DNA of 64,000 bases from Trebonia sp963767685 (lineage in GTDB: Bacteria; Actinomycetota; Actinomycetes; Streptosporangiales; Streptosporangiaceae): assembly GCA_963767685.1 (NCBI GenBank), contig CAVYEZ010000005.1, forward strand, positions 1,488,001 through 1,552,000, read 5' to 3'. The notes beneath the pieces are model-generated. The model searched no databases, was not told the DNA's origin, and worked only from the letters and a program-made list of their open reading frames with translations. Position numbers and translations under genes: made by a program. Within the stretch, counting starts at the first letter, position 1. Each line of letters opens with the position of its first letter. Of the stretch, positions 18,133-26,811 are shown in pieces.

Positions 18133-19275
18133 ATGAACGACGCCGTTATCGTGGCCGCGGTCCGTACGCCCATCGGGAAGCGGAACGGTAGCCTGTCGGC
18201 TGTCCATCCGGCGGACCTGTCAGCGCACGTCCTGGGAGAGCTCGCGGCCAGGACCGGGATTGACCCGGCGGTCGTCGACGACGTGGTCTGGGGCTGCGTC
18301 AGCCAGGCCGGCGACCAGACGTTCAACATCGCGCGGACCGCCGTGCTGTCCGCGGGCTGGCCCGAGTCGGTGCCCGGGACCACCGTCGACCGGCAGTGCG
18401 GGTCCTCCCAGCAGGCCGTGCACTTCGCGGCGGCCGGGCTGATCTCCGGCCAGTACGACGTCGTGGTCGCGGGCGGGGTGGAAAGCATGTCACGGGTGCC
18501 CATGTTCTCCGCCGTGGCCACCGGGAATCCCCTCGGCCAGCGTTACATTCAGCGGTACGGCGCCGAGTTCCCGAACCAGGGCATCGGCGCCGAGATGATC
18601 GCCGAGAAATGGGGGCTGTCGCGGCGGCAGCTGGATGAGTTCGCGCTGATGTCCCACGAGCGCGCCGCGGCCGCCGCCGACGGCGGGCTGTTCGCCGCGG
18701 AGATCGCGCCGGTAGAGGTGGACGGCGCGATCTCCGCGGCGGACGACGGGATCCGGCGCGGCGGCACTGCCGAAGGGCTGGGCAAGCTGAAGCCGGCGTT
18801 CCGCGAGGACGGCCTGATCACCGCCGCCAGCTCGTCGCAGATCTCCGACGGAGCCGCCGCCCTGCTCATGATGACCAGCGAGAAGGCGGCGCAGTCCGGG
18901 CTCGCGCCGCTGGCCCGGATCCACACCGCCGTGCTGGCCGGGGTCTCCCCCATGCCGATGCTCACCGGCCCCATCCCGGCGACGCAGAAGGCACTGGCCA
19001 AGGCCGGGCTGAAGCTGGCCGATATCGGCGTTTTCGAGGTCAACGAGGCCTTCGCCTCGGTGGTACTGGCATGGGCGGCGGAGTTCGACGCGGACCTGGG
19101 CAAGGTCAACCCGCGCGGCGGGGCGATCGCGCTCGGACACCCGCTCGGCGCGTCGGGCGCCCGCCTGATGACCACGATGCTGCACCACATGCGGGCCGAG
19201 GACATTCGCTATGGCCTGCAGACCATGTGCGAGGGCGGCGGCCAGGCCAACGCCACCGTCATCGAGCTCCTGTGA
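18133..19275 (+). CDS. Acetyl-CoA acyltransferase (thiolase)
   Basis: The 380-residue thiolase has the nucleophilic Cys in TTVDRQCGSSQQAVH, the NEAFA motif, the active-site His in GGAIALGHPLGASGAR and the second Cys in CEGGGQANA. It would cleave a 3-oxoacyl-CoA or condense two acyl-CoAs. It sits in an operon of acyl-CoA synthetase, thiolase, SDR and acyl-CoA dehydrogenase. With these it makes a beta-oxidation-like route; no enoyl-CoA hydratase is seen nearby. Confidence 0.92.
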   Translation: MNDAVIVAAVRTPIGKRNGSLSAVHPADLSAHVLGELAARTGIDPAVVDDVVWGCVSQAGDQTFNIARTAVLSAGWPESVPGTTVDRQCGSSQQAVHFAAAGLISGQYDVVVAGGVESMSRVPMFSAVATGNPLGQRYIQRYGAEFPNQGIGAEMIAEKWGLSRRQLDEFALMSHERAAAAADGGLFAAEIAPVEVDGAISAADDGIRRGGTAEGLGKLKPAFREDGLITAASSSQISDGAAALLMMTSEKAAQSGLAPLARIHTAVLAGVSPMPMLTGPIPATQKALAKAGLKLADIGVFEVNEAFASVVLAWAAEFDADLGKVNPRGGAIALGHPLGASGARLMTTMLHHMRAEDIRYGLQTMCEGGGQANATVIELL

Positions 19276-19320
19276 CCCCCTCCAGTCCTGCTGATCCGTT
19301 GACTCTCTAGGAGCCTGCCC

Positions 19321-20058
19321 GTGGGCAACCTGTCGTTCGACTTCGCCGGCCAGACCGTCATCGTGACCGGCGGGGCCCAGGGCATCGGCCTGGAGGTCGG
19401 GCGCTTTTTCGCCCGGTCCGGCGCCATCGCCTACCTGCTCGACTACGACAAGGAACAGCTCGCCAAGGCAGCCGCCGAGGCAGGCGCCCGTGGCATCCGC
19501 GCCGACGTCAGCAGCACCGACGACGCCGAGTCCGCCGTCGCGCGGGTCATCGCGGAGACCGGCCGGATCGACGTGCTGGTCAACAACGCCGGCATCCTGC
19601 GCGACAAGGTGCTGTGGAAGCTCACCGACGAGGACTGGGACCAGGTACTCGCCGTCCACGCCGGCGGCACATTCCGGCTCACCCGGGCATGCGTCCCGCA
19701 CTTCCGCACGCACGGCTACGGCCGGGTCATCAACGTCACCTCCTACACCGGCCTGCGCGGCAACACCGGACAGGCCAACTACGCCACGGCCAAGGCCGGC
19801 ATCATCGGGTTCACCAAGACCGCCGCCAAGGAACTCGCCCGGTTCGGGATCACCGTCAACGCGATATCGCCGAACGCGGAGACCCGCATGGTCGCGTCGA
19901 TCCCGGCGGGCAAGAAAGCTGAGCTCGCCGCCGCGATCCCGCTGGGGCGCTTCGCCGATCCCGCCGAGATGTGCGCCGCCGTGGGCTTCCTCGCGTCCCG
20001 CGAGGCGGGGTACGTCACCGGCGTGGTGCTGCCGGTGGACGGCGGAATCTCCATCTGA
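19321..20058 (+). CDS. SDR oxidoreductase, FabG-like
   Basis: The 245-residue classical short-chain dehydrogenase has TGGAQGIGLEVG for NAD(P) binding, LVNNAGILRD, a Ser in NVTSYTG and the catalytic YATAKAG. The start is GTG 19321 with AGGAG upstream. In this operon it probably acts as a 3-hydroxyacyl-CoA dehydrogenase. Confidence 0.9.
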   Translation: MGNLSFDFAGQTVIVTGGAQGIGLEVGRFFARSGAIAYLLDYDKEQLAKAAAEAGARGIRADVSSTDDAESAVARVIAETGRIDVLVNNAGILRDKVLWKLTDEDWDQVLAVHAGGTFRLTRACVPHFRTHGYGRVINVTSYTGLRGNTGQANYATAKAGIIGFTKTAAKELARFGITVNAISPNAETRMVASIPAGKKAELAAAIPLGRFADPAEMCAAVGFLASREAGYVTGVVLPVDGGISI

Positions 20059-20090
20059 GCCCCGAACACGACGACAGCGAGGACACAGTC

Positions 20091-21296
20091 ATGGAATTCG
20101 CCGACAGCGACCGGGTACGCGCCCTCAAGGCGCGGGTCACCGAGTTCGTGGAGAGCGAGGTCATCCCGGTCGAGGCCCGTTACCAGGCGGAGAAGCGGGC
20201 GGTCGGCCCGTGGGACACCCCGCCGGTGACACAAGAGCTCAAGAAGAAGGCCCGCGCTGCCGGGCTGTGGAACCTGTTCCTGCCCGGCGACCGCGGGGCC
20301 GGCCTGACCAACCTGGAGTACGCGCCGCTCGCCGAGATCTCCGGCCGCAGCCCCTGGATCGCACCCGAGGCAATGAACTGCTCGGCACCCGACACCGGCA
20401 ACATGGAGATCCTCGCGCAGTTCGCGTCGCCCACCGTTCAGGGACGATGGCTCACGCCCCTGCTCGACGGCGAGATCCGCTCGGTGTACTCCATGACCGA
20501 GCCGGATGTGGCCAGCTCCGACGCCGGCAACATCGCCACCGCCATCACCGAGGACGGCGACGGCTTCCGGATCCAGGGCCGTAAGTGGTGGTCAAGCGGC
20601 GCGATGAGCCCGCGCTGCCAGATCGCCATCGTCATGGGACGCTCCGACCCGGGCGGGGAACCCCACCACCGGCACACCATGCTCGCCGTACCGCTGGATA
20701 TCCCCGGCGTGACGATCGAGCGCTCGACCAGCGTATTCGGATATTCCGACGGCGGCCACGGCGGTCACGCGGTCATCCACTACGACGATGTCTGGGTGCC
20801 CAGGGAGAACCTGCTCGGGGATCTGCACGGAGGCTTCGCCATCGCCCAGGCCAGGCTGGGGCCGGGCCGAATCCACCACGCCATGCGGCTCATCGGCATG
20901 GCCGAGCGGGCCTACGACCTGATGTGCACCCGGGCGCTGAGCCGGTTCGCCTTCGGCAAGGCCGTGGCCGAGCAGGGCGTTATCCAGGACTGGATCGCCG
21001 AGGCCCGCATCCGGATCGAGCAGTGCCGGCTACTCGTGCTGAAGACCGCCTGGCTGATGGACACCGCCGGCAACAAGGGCGCCGCCGTCGAGATCTCGGC
21101 CATCAAGGTCGCCGCCCCGGCGATGGCCACCTGGGTGATCGACCGGGCCATCCAGGTCCACGGCGGCGCGGGGGTAAGCCAGGACACCCCGCTCGCCGAG
21201 CTCTACGCGCAGGCACGCATGCTGCACATCGCCGACGGGCCGGACGAGGTACACAAGATGGCCCTGGCCCGGCGCGAGCTGCGACGGTACCGCTGA
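20091..21296 (+). CDS. Acyl-CoA dehydrogenase
   Basis: The 401-residue flavoprotein shows the family signatures YSMTEPDVASSDAGNIA, KWWSSGA and a C-terminal IQVHGGAGVSQDTPLAELY, then DGPDEVHKMALARREL. It would introduce the alpha-beta double bond in an acyl-CoA. It is the last intact gene of the acyl-CoA operon; ATG 20091 follows GCGAGGAC. Confidence 0.92.
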   Translation: MEFADSDRVRALKARVTEFVESEVIPVEARYQAEKRAVGPWDTPPVTQELKKKARAAGLWNLFLPGDRGAGLTNLEYAPLAEISGRSPWIAPEAMNCSAPDTGNMEILAQFASPTVQGRWLTPLLDGEIRSVYSMTEPDVASSDAGNIATAITEDGDGFRIQGRKWWSSGAMSPRCQIAIVMGRSDPGGEPHHRHTMLAVPLDIPGVTIERSTSVFGYSDGGHGGHAVIHYDDVWVPRENLLGDLHGGFAIAQARLGPGRIHHAMRLIGMAERAYDLMCTRALSRFAFGKAVAEQGVIQDWIAEARIRIEQCRLLVLKTAWLMDTAGNKGAAVEISAIKVAAPAMATWVIDRAIQVHGGAGVSQDTPLAELYAQARMLHIADGPDEVHKMALARRELRRYR

Positions 21297-21343
21297 GCGA
21301 GGCACCGTCTCATGGGCGGTTAAGGACACGAGAGGCGAGTGCG

Positions 21344-21375
21344 ATGAAGATCGGCATCCTGGGACCTGGCCCCAG
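21344..21375 (+). pseudogene. NAD(P)-binding oxidoreductase start, truncated
   Basis: ATG 21344 with a GAGGCGAG site begins MKIGILGPG, the usual first strand and glycine loop of a Rossmann oxidoreductase such as F420/NADP reductase. Homology ends after about 10 codons, against the 3' end of the opposite-strand NTF2-like gene. It looks like a gene cut off by a rearrangement. Confidence 0.45.
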
Positions 21376-21388
21376 GGAACCGGCTGCG

Positions 21389-21787
21389 TCAGCGGGCAGC
21401 CGGGAGACCGTCCGGCACCGGGCCGGATGCCGCGAAGGAGACCAGCCGCCACGCGCCGTCCCGCCAAGCCCACACCTGGGTCGCGTACGCCTCGCTGACC
21501 TGCTTCTCCGCGCCCTGGCCGAACGAATTGACCAGCACCCCGGTCATGACCGCGGCATCGCCGTAGCAGCGCACCGCCAGGTCGCGGCGGGCCGTGGTGC
21601 GCGGCCTGCCGGCCAAGGACGACAGGTACTCCTCCTTACCCTGAGCACGGCCCGTCGCGTGCACGTGCACGAGGTCATCGCTCAGCAGTCGCCCGAGCGC
21701 GGCCAGGTCTCCGCCGGAAACCGCATGGCATCGCTGGTCTTCCAGCGCCAGCAGCTCTTTCGTTACCGCAGGGTCCGCAGTCGTCAC
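21389..21787 (-). CDS. NTF2/SnoaL-like protein
   Basis: The 132-residue cone-fold protein has LLALEDQRCHAVSGGDLAAL, DDLVHVHATGRAQGKEEYL and VWAWRDGAWRLVSFAASG, the DUF4440/SnoaL-like pattern. GTG 21787 has GGAG 6 bp upstream; a TTG at 21793 is less likely. Such small proteins act as isomerases, lyases or ligand binders. It is not one of the operator-linked NTF2 copies. Confidence 0.75.
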   Translation of the reverse strand: MTTADPAVTKELLALEDQRCHAVSGGDLAALGRLLSDDLVHVHATGRAQGKEEYLSSLAGRPRTTARRDLAVRCYGDAAVMTGVLVNSFGQGAEKQVSEAYATQVWAWRDGAWRLVSFAASGPVPDGLPAAR

Positions 21788-21919
21788 CGGCAACTCCAGT
21801 TCAGTCCAGGAAAATTGCGCCCATAATATTAGACAGATAATACCACAATCGCATCAGAAGTGTAATCTATTGAGCAGGCAGCGCCCGCGCCGGCGGCTTC
21901 CCGCGGAACGGAGACGACG

Positions 21920-22042
21920 ATGACCATCAAGCAGCCCGGCGAGAAATTCCTCCACGGCGCGGTCTCCGCCGGCGAGTTCACCCTTGAGTACGCCGCGGCA
22001 GGACCGTCCGACGCAGGCCAGTCGTGCCGCGATGGATCGTAA
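21920..22042 (+). pseudogene. Alpha/beta-hydrolase N-terminal remnant
   Basis: ATG 21920 after GGAGACGACG encodes GAVSAGEFTLEYAAAGPSDA, like the first strands of an alpha/beta hydrolase just before its HGxx loop, and then stops at 22040. The remaining 230 or so residues are missing. It now looks like a 40-codon leader overlapping the start of the next gene. Confidence 0.55.
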
Positions 22043-22946
22043 GGCATTCCGGCGGTTGATGACGGGGCCGGCGCGTGAGGTCGTGACCGCGCCGCTGGCG
22101 CTCGATGCCCTGTCAGCCGCGCTTGCCGTCGAGATGGGCTTCGGCGCCGTCTATCTCGGCGGCGGCGGCCTTGGCTTCCAGCGGTGCGTCTCCGAGGCGC
22201 TGCTCACGGCAACCGAGGTGGCAGAGGCGACGCGTGCGATAACGGAAAGAATCGACGTCGCGGTTGTGGTCGACGGCACCACGGGGTTCGGTGACGCCGT
22301 GCACACGTGGCGCACGGTGCGCATGATGGAGCAGGCCGGGGCTGCGGCGATCGAGATCGAGGACCAGCTGGCACCGAAGCGGGCCCACCATCAGAAGGGC
22401 GTCGACCACATGATCGCGGTAGACGAGATGGCGGGCAAGGTCGAGGCTGCGGTGCAGGCACGCAGCGACCCGGATTTTCTCATCATCGCCCGCTGTAACG
22501 CCCTCTCGCACGACGGGGTCGATGACGCGTTGCGGCGGATGTCCGCCTATTCTGCCGCGGGAGCCGACATGCTGCTCCTGTTGCCGCGCAGCGACGGCGA
22601 GTTCCACGCTGTCTCGGGTAACACCGGTCTTCCGCTGGTGGCGATGATGCCTACTGGCGGGCGCACCGACAGCCAGCTGGCTGACGCTGGATACCGTCTC
22701 AAGCTGGACGCGTTCAGCGCGACTCTGTTCGGGTATCGCGCCATCCGCGCAGGTTACGAGGTTCTGAGGCAGGGGCGCGAACTGGCGGGCAGCATGGATG
22801 AAGCCCTCGATGAGCTGAGTGAGATCGGAGCCACCATGGGCATCGAGACGTTGTACGGGATCGAGGCTCGCACGACGGAGCGGGAGCGTTACGCGAACGA
22901 TCGAACGACGACCACCGTGACCGGCTCCTCAACTACCCGAGCGTGA
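22032..22946 (+). CDS. Isocitrate lyase/PEP mutase superfamily protein
   Basis: The 304-residue TIM-barrel protein has VYLGGGGLGFQ, VVDGTTGFGDAVHTWRTV, AAIEIEDQLAPKRAHHQKG and LIIARCNAL. These match oxaloacetate decarboxylase or 2-methylisocitrate lyase-like members, which cleave or form C-C or C-P bonds next to a carboxylate. The usual DxDTGYG motif reads DGTTGFG, so one acidic residue is replaced by Thr; activity may be altered. ATG 22032 overlaps the preceding remnant. It leads the set VOC dioxygenase and MDR dehydrogenase. Confidence 0.83.
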   Translation: MDRKAFRRLMTGPAREVVTAPLALDALSAALAVEMGFGAVYLGGGGLGFQRCVSEALLTATEVAEATRAITERIDVAVVVDGTTGFGDAVHTWRTVRMMEQAGAAAIEIEDQLAPKRAHHQKGVDHMIAVDEMAGKVEAAVQARSDPDFLIIARCNALSHDGVDDALRRMSAYSAAGADMLLLLPRSDGEFHAVSGNTGLPLVAMMPTGGRTDSQLADAGYRLKLDAFSATLFGYRAIRAGYEVLRQGRELAGSMDEALDELSEIGATMGIETLYGIEARTTERERYANDRTTTTVTGSSTTRA

Positions 22947-22981
22947 GACTCAATCTGTAGACAGCAGGGAGGCTGGGCACA

Positions 22982-23908
22982 ATGGCCGACAGAATCACCG
23001 ACATCGGGTACGTGACGCTGCGTACTCCGGACCTGGAGGCGTCGGTCCGGCACTACGTGCAGATACTCGGGCTACGGGAACTGGCCCGCCGGGACGGCAG
23101 GGTGTACCTGACCCACGGCCCGGCCCGGCACTGCATCGAACTGGTGCAAGGGGACGCGCCCGGGGTCGAGCGGATCGCGTTCTTGACCCCGACTGTGGCG
23201 GGGCTGGAGGAACTGCACAAGCGGCTGGTGAAGGACGGCGTCCGGATCCGCGCGGAGACGGTCGACGCCCCCGGAATCACGGCTGGCTTGTCGTTCGACG
23301 GACCGCATCAGCACCCGTTCGACGTGGTCGTGCCTGCACCGGCCAAGGACGTGCGCAACGGCCTGGCCGTCCGAGGCGAGGGCTATCCGTCGCAAGGAGT
23401 GCGCCCGCACCGTCTAGGACACGTCACGTTGCAGACCAGCGACGTTGAAACCGATGTCGGGCAGGTCGGACAGCACCTGCTGCAGTTCGCGATCTCCGAC
23501 GAGGTGGTCGGCGAGTTCGACAACCGGTGGATGGTGTTCCTGCGGTGCAACAACGACCATCACTCGCTGGCGTTCATGAAGGGCGCCGACGCGCTGCACC
23601 ATATCGCCTTCGAGGTGCCGGGCGTCGGCGAACTGGTTCGCCTCGCCGACCGTCTCTTCGAAGAGGGGAAGTCGATCCTGTGGGGCCCCGGGCGGCATGG
23701 CGCGGGAGACAACATCGCGATCTACCACCTCGACCCCGGCGGCACGGTCGTCGAGTACTACACCGATATGCAGCGCATCATGGACGACAACTGGACTGCC
23801 CGGCGGTGGGCCCTCGACGACTACCACTTTAACAACCAGTGGGGCGGGCCAATGCCACCCCGGGAACTGATCGACGCGATCACTCCGCTGACGTCGCCGG
23901 AGGCGTGA
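22982..23908 (+). CDS. Extradiol ring-cleavage dioxygenase (VOC family)
   Basis: The 308-residue type I extradiol dioxygenase has two VOC modules. The Fe ligands are visible in the second half: His in RLGHVTLQ, His in LHHIAFEVPG and Glu in VVEYYTDM. The family opens catechol-type rings next to the hydroxyls. ATG 22982 follows GGGAGG. With the FAH-family protein at 3392 it could supply meta-cleavage steps. The preferred substrate is unknown. Confidence 0.88.
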   Translation: MADRITDIGYVTLRTPDLEASVRHYVQILGLRELARRDGRVYLTHGPARHCIELVQGDAPGVERIAFLTPTVAGLEELHKRLVKDGVRIRAETVDAPGITAGLSFDGPHQHPFDVVVPAPAKDVRNGLAVRGEGYPSQGVRPHRLGHVTLQTSDVETDVGQVGQHLLQFAISDEVVGEFDNRWMVFLRCNNDHHSLAFMKGADALHHIAFEVPGVGELVRLADRLFEEGKSILWGPGRHGAGDNIAIYHLDPGGTVVEYYTDMQRIMDDNWTARRWALDDYHFNNQWGGPMPPRELIDAITPLTSPEA

Positions 23909-24020
23909 TGATGGTCCCGCGACCGGACGTGGTGGCGACGGTCATTCCTGATCCACGCAAAGGCGCCAGAACACCGCGCAACCCGGTCCCCCCGCCTGCG
24001 CTACCGATGAGGAGAGATCA

Positions 24021-25082
24021 GTGAGTGAACAGCTGCCCAAGACGATGAAGGCCGCTGTGGTCACGGAACTCAACGCTGCTCCGGTCATCATCGAGATGCC
24101 TGTTCCGACCCCATCGGCGGGCGAGGCCCTGGTTCGTGTGGACGCCGCCGCGTTGCAACCGGTAGAGCTCGCCGTGGCCGCCGGCCGATTCTTCGACGGT
24201 GCGCCCACATTCCCCTATGTACCTGGGCTGGAGGCCGTGGGCACCGTTGTGGAAAGCTCCCGGTTCGCGTCCGGGGCCCGGGTCCGGGTGGAGATCGTGC
24301 ACCCTGGCTACGGCCGTGATGGCTGTTTCGCGGAATACGTGACAGTGCCGGAGAAGGCCACCCACTCGGCGGGGAACGAAACAGAGTCGACGATCGAGCC
24401 GGTGCCGCCCGACCTCGATCCGGTACTCGTCGCGGCGATCGGCTCGTCGGGGCAGACCGGGAAACTCCTCCTCGAACGAGCGGAAGGCGCGCACGGGGCA
24501 CTGCGCGGCGCGCATGTCCTCGTCCTCGGCGCCACCGGCGTGGTCGGCGAGATCCTCGTCCAGCTGTGCAAGCAGGCCGGGGCGTCTCGTGTCGTGGCGG
24601 CCGGGCGCAGTCGCCGCCGTCTCGAAGTGATGCGGGGACTCGGCGCGGATGCCGCGGTGGAACTTCCGGCGGACGCGGTCGAGGCGGATATCCCCCGGCT
24701 CACCGAAGAGTTCCGCTCCGCGGCGGACGGCCGGCTCGACGTCGTGCTCGACCCGCTCTGGGGAGTACCGGCGGCGGCCGCCCTGGACGCCGTGGGCGAC
24801 GGCGGCGTCCTGGTGAACTTCGGTCAGTCCTCGGCACCGCGTGCTCCCATGTCGGGTGTGCCGTTGCGGGCACTGCGGGTCACCGTGATCGGTCAGGCGG
24901 GCGCTCGGTCCTCGGTGCACGAACGACGGCGTGCGACCGCCCAGATCCTGGCCGACGCGAGTGCCGGGCGGGTGAGCTTGACTTGCGAGACGGTGCCGCT
25001 CGACGAGTTTCCTGACGCGTGGGAACGGCAACGGCGTTCGCCGGGGGCCAAACTCGTGATCATCCCGGCCCCGAGCCAATAA
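24021..25082 (+). CDS. Quinone oxidoreductase-like MDR protein
   Basis: The 353-residue medium-chain dehydrogenase has an N-terminal GroES-like domain (FPYVPGLEAVGTVVESSRF) and a Rossmann domain with VLVLGATGVVGEILVQL. The zinc-binding residues of classic alcohol dehydrogenases are absent, which fits NADPH:quinone reductases or enoyl reductases. GTG 24021 has GAGGAGAG upstream. It is third in the 22.0-25.1 kb operon. Confidence 0.85.
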   Translation: MSEQLPKTMKAAVVTELNAAPVIIEMPVPTPSAGEALVRVDAAALQPVELAVAAGRFFDGAPTFPYVPGLEAVGTVVESSRFASGARVRVEIVHPGYGRDGCFAEYVTVPEKATHSAGNETESTIEPVPPDLDPVLVAAIGSSGQTGKLLLERAEGAHGALRGAHVLVLGATGVVGEILVQLCKQAGASRVVAAGRSRRRLEVMRGLGADAAVELPADAVEADIPRLTEEFRSAADGRLDVVLDPLWGVPAAAALDAVGDGGVLVNFGQSSAPRAPMSGVPLRALRVTVIGQAGARSSVHERRRATAQILADASAGRVSLTCETVPLDEFPDAWERQRRSPGAKLVIIPAPSQ

Positions 25083-25139
25083 TGGAGCGGGGCCAGGCGC
25101 CTGTTCCGAAATCGGTAGTGACATCCGCGCGGAGCGGAC

Positions 25140-25673
25140 TCAGGCGAGTGCCTCTTGCCCGGTTTCCAGACCGGTATACCGGCCACGGTGGAACACCAGC
25201 GGCATCGCTGCTTGCACTGCGTCGAAGTCGGCCGCTTCTCCGATGACGATGAGGTGGTCGCCGTGCTCGTGCACGGTCGTGATCCGGCAGTCGATCCACG
25301 CCGCCACCCCCTCGATCACCGGCGAGCCGGTAACCGGCGCTGGCCGCCACGACACGCCAGCGAACCGGTCAGCCCCGCGCTTCATCGCGAAGGCATTGGA
25401 GATGTTTTCCTGGTGCACGGTCAGCACATTCACGCAGAAGGCACCGGACCGGCGTATCCGGGAGAAGCTGTCCGACGATGTCGCGGGCAGGAACCCCACC
25501 AACGACGGGTCCGCCGACACCATGATGAAGCTAGCGACGGTCAGCCCGACCGGCTCGCCGTCGACGACGGCGGCCACCACGCTAACACCGCCCGGCACCG
25601 TCGAAACGACCTCACGGAAACGGCCGGCGTCGTGCCGGGCGTCACCGTGAGTCAGTTCTGGCTGGTCAACCAC
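25140..25673 (-). CDS. Flavin reductase-like protein
   Basis: The 177-residue FMN-binding split-barrel protein resembles reductase components of two-component flavin monooxygenases: FREVVSTVPGGVSVVAAVVDG, VGLTVASFIMVSADPSLVGF and GAFCVNVL. It would supply reduced flavin to a monooxygenase partner. GTG 25673 follows AGGAGG. It is the third gene of the minus-strand operon headed by operator site 4. Confidence 0.87.
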   Translation of the reverse strand: MVDQPELTHGDARHDAGRFREVVSTVPGGVSVVAAVVDGEPVGLTVASFIMVSADPSLVGFLPATSSDSFSRIRRSGAFCVNVLTVHQENISNAFAMKRGADRFAGVSWRPAPVTGSPVIEGVAAWIDCRITTVHEHGDHLIVIGEAADFDAVQAAMPLVFHRGRYTGLETGQEALA

Positions 25674-25685
25674 GGAATCCTCCTG

Positions 25686-26114
25686 TCACGCCAGCAGGTC
25701 GGCAATGGTCTTCACCCCGGTGGCGGCGAGGCGGTCGTCGGTGTCGCCGTCGGCGCCACCGACGCCGACGCCGCCGATCACCTCCCACTCGTCAACCACG
25801 ATGGGCACCCCACCGGGTGCGGCCAGCAGGTTCGGGTCGATCAGATGCGGCGGCGGGGAGGTCATCGCCATCGCCGGGCTGGCGATCAGCTTCGCGAAGG
25901 CCGTGGTGGGGAATCCGTTCACGGCCGCGGTGTATGCCTTGCGGCGGGCCGTCTCCACGGCCATCGGCCCGGCACCGTCGTCGGCGAGCAGCACCCTGGT
26001 GCTCCCGCCTCGGTCAACGACCACGACCGCGAGTCGCAACCCCTCGGCCCGGCCCGCGGTCAGCACCGCCTCGGCCGCGGTCCTGGCCGCCTCGAACGTC
26101 AACGGCGCCCTCAT
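25686..26114 (-). CDS. GlcG/HbpS family protein
   Basis: The 142-residue protein has the GlcG/HbpS pattern: LTFEAARTAAEAVLTAG, LRLAVVVVDRGGS, ETARRKAYTA and GGVPIVVDEWEVIGGVGVGG. Members bind haem or corrinoids or accompany catabolic operons; the function here is unknown. It is 12 bp from the flavin reductase gene and about 140 bp after the NTF2-like gene. Confidence 0.85.
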   Translation of the reverse strand: MRAPLTFEAARTAAEAVLTAGRAEGLRLAVVVVDRGGSTRVLLADDGAGPMAVETARRKAYTAAVNGFPTTAFAKLIASPAMAMTSPPPHLIDPNLLAAPGGVPIVVDEWEVIGGVGVGGADGDTDDRLAATGVKTIADLLA

Positions 26115-26253
26115 GCCACACCCCCGCCTCGACGGTGGGCGCGCACGAGGCAGGCAAGCACCTGCGATGGACTGTCAGACATCGGTGTCTCCTTATGCGG
26201 TCGGGATTCAAGGCGGGGCACGGGTTCAATCGAGCGTGGTGCGCCGTTGCGGT

Positions 26254-26667
26254 TCATGCCGGCGGAGACCGCCGGTAGTTGACCTGGTGCGCGAGCTGCC
26301 AGCGGTCGTCGGCGCGGACCCAGACGCGGGACACCGCCATCTGGATGACAAACGCGGGTACATCTGGCACGAACGGCACTCGGGCCTCTTGGAGGCAGCT
26401 CACCGTTGCCATATTGGGGAAGTGGCGGATGTTGCTAGTGAGGATCTGGAACCCCTGCGGGGTGGGACGGTTCGCGTAGTCGGCGAGGTACTGCTCTTTG
26501 TCCTGGATGGCTCCGGTTGGCGAGTGGATCGCCATGAACTGCGGGTGCAGCAACGCCCGCAGGGGCTCGACGGTCGGCGCGACCAGCGCCGCGAGCCAGG
26601 CCGCTTCGGCGTCCTCGATGGTGGTCACAGGCGGCACGGTGCCCAGGTCAGGGGACGCGGCAGTCAT
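26254..26667 (-). CDS. NTF2/SnoaL-like protein, operator-linked
   Basis: The 137-residue protein has IEDAEAAWLAALVAPTVEPL, LLHPQFMAIHSPTGAIQDKE and VSRVWVRADDRWQLAHQVNY. A fragment of a close relative is at 209-302. ATG 26667 has GGAGAG upstream. Operator site 4 lies 48-65 bp upstream, so this gene starts the operon with GlcG and the flavin reductase. Confidence 0.85.
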   Translation of the reverse strand: MTAASPDLGTVPPVTTIEDAEAAWLAALVAPTVEPLRALLHPQFMAIHSPTGAIQDKEQYLADYANRPTPQGFQILTSNIRHFPNMATVSCLQEARVPFVPDVPAFVIQMAVSRVWVRADDRWQLAHQVNYRRSPPA

Positions 26668-26691
26668 CGTTCTCTCCTTCGAGCCGACCAG

Positions 26692-26732
26692 TCTGGCACA
26701 TCAACAATCCGCCTATGCAAAAGATTTGTCAA
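26692..26732 (-). promoter_or_regulatory. Shared bipartite operator, site 4
   Basis: On the minus strand TTGACAAATCTTTTGCAT (26715-26732) is followed after 6 bp by ATTGTTGATGTGCCAGA (26692-26708). It is upstream of the NTF2-like gene. Confidence 0.65.
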
Positions 26733-26811
26733 TACTTTTTTACAGGGTGCATCATGGGCGTGCATGCCAATGCCGCCGCGATCGGGGAGGCCGTCCCCGT
26801 CATCCGCCGCG

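Noticed and set aside
21829..22047. Minus-strand frame of 72 codons
   Set aside because: Low protein character and antisense to the alpha/beta-hydrolase remnant, whose plus-strand start has a ribosome site.
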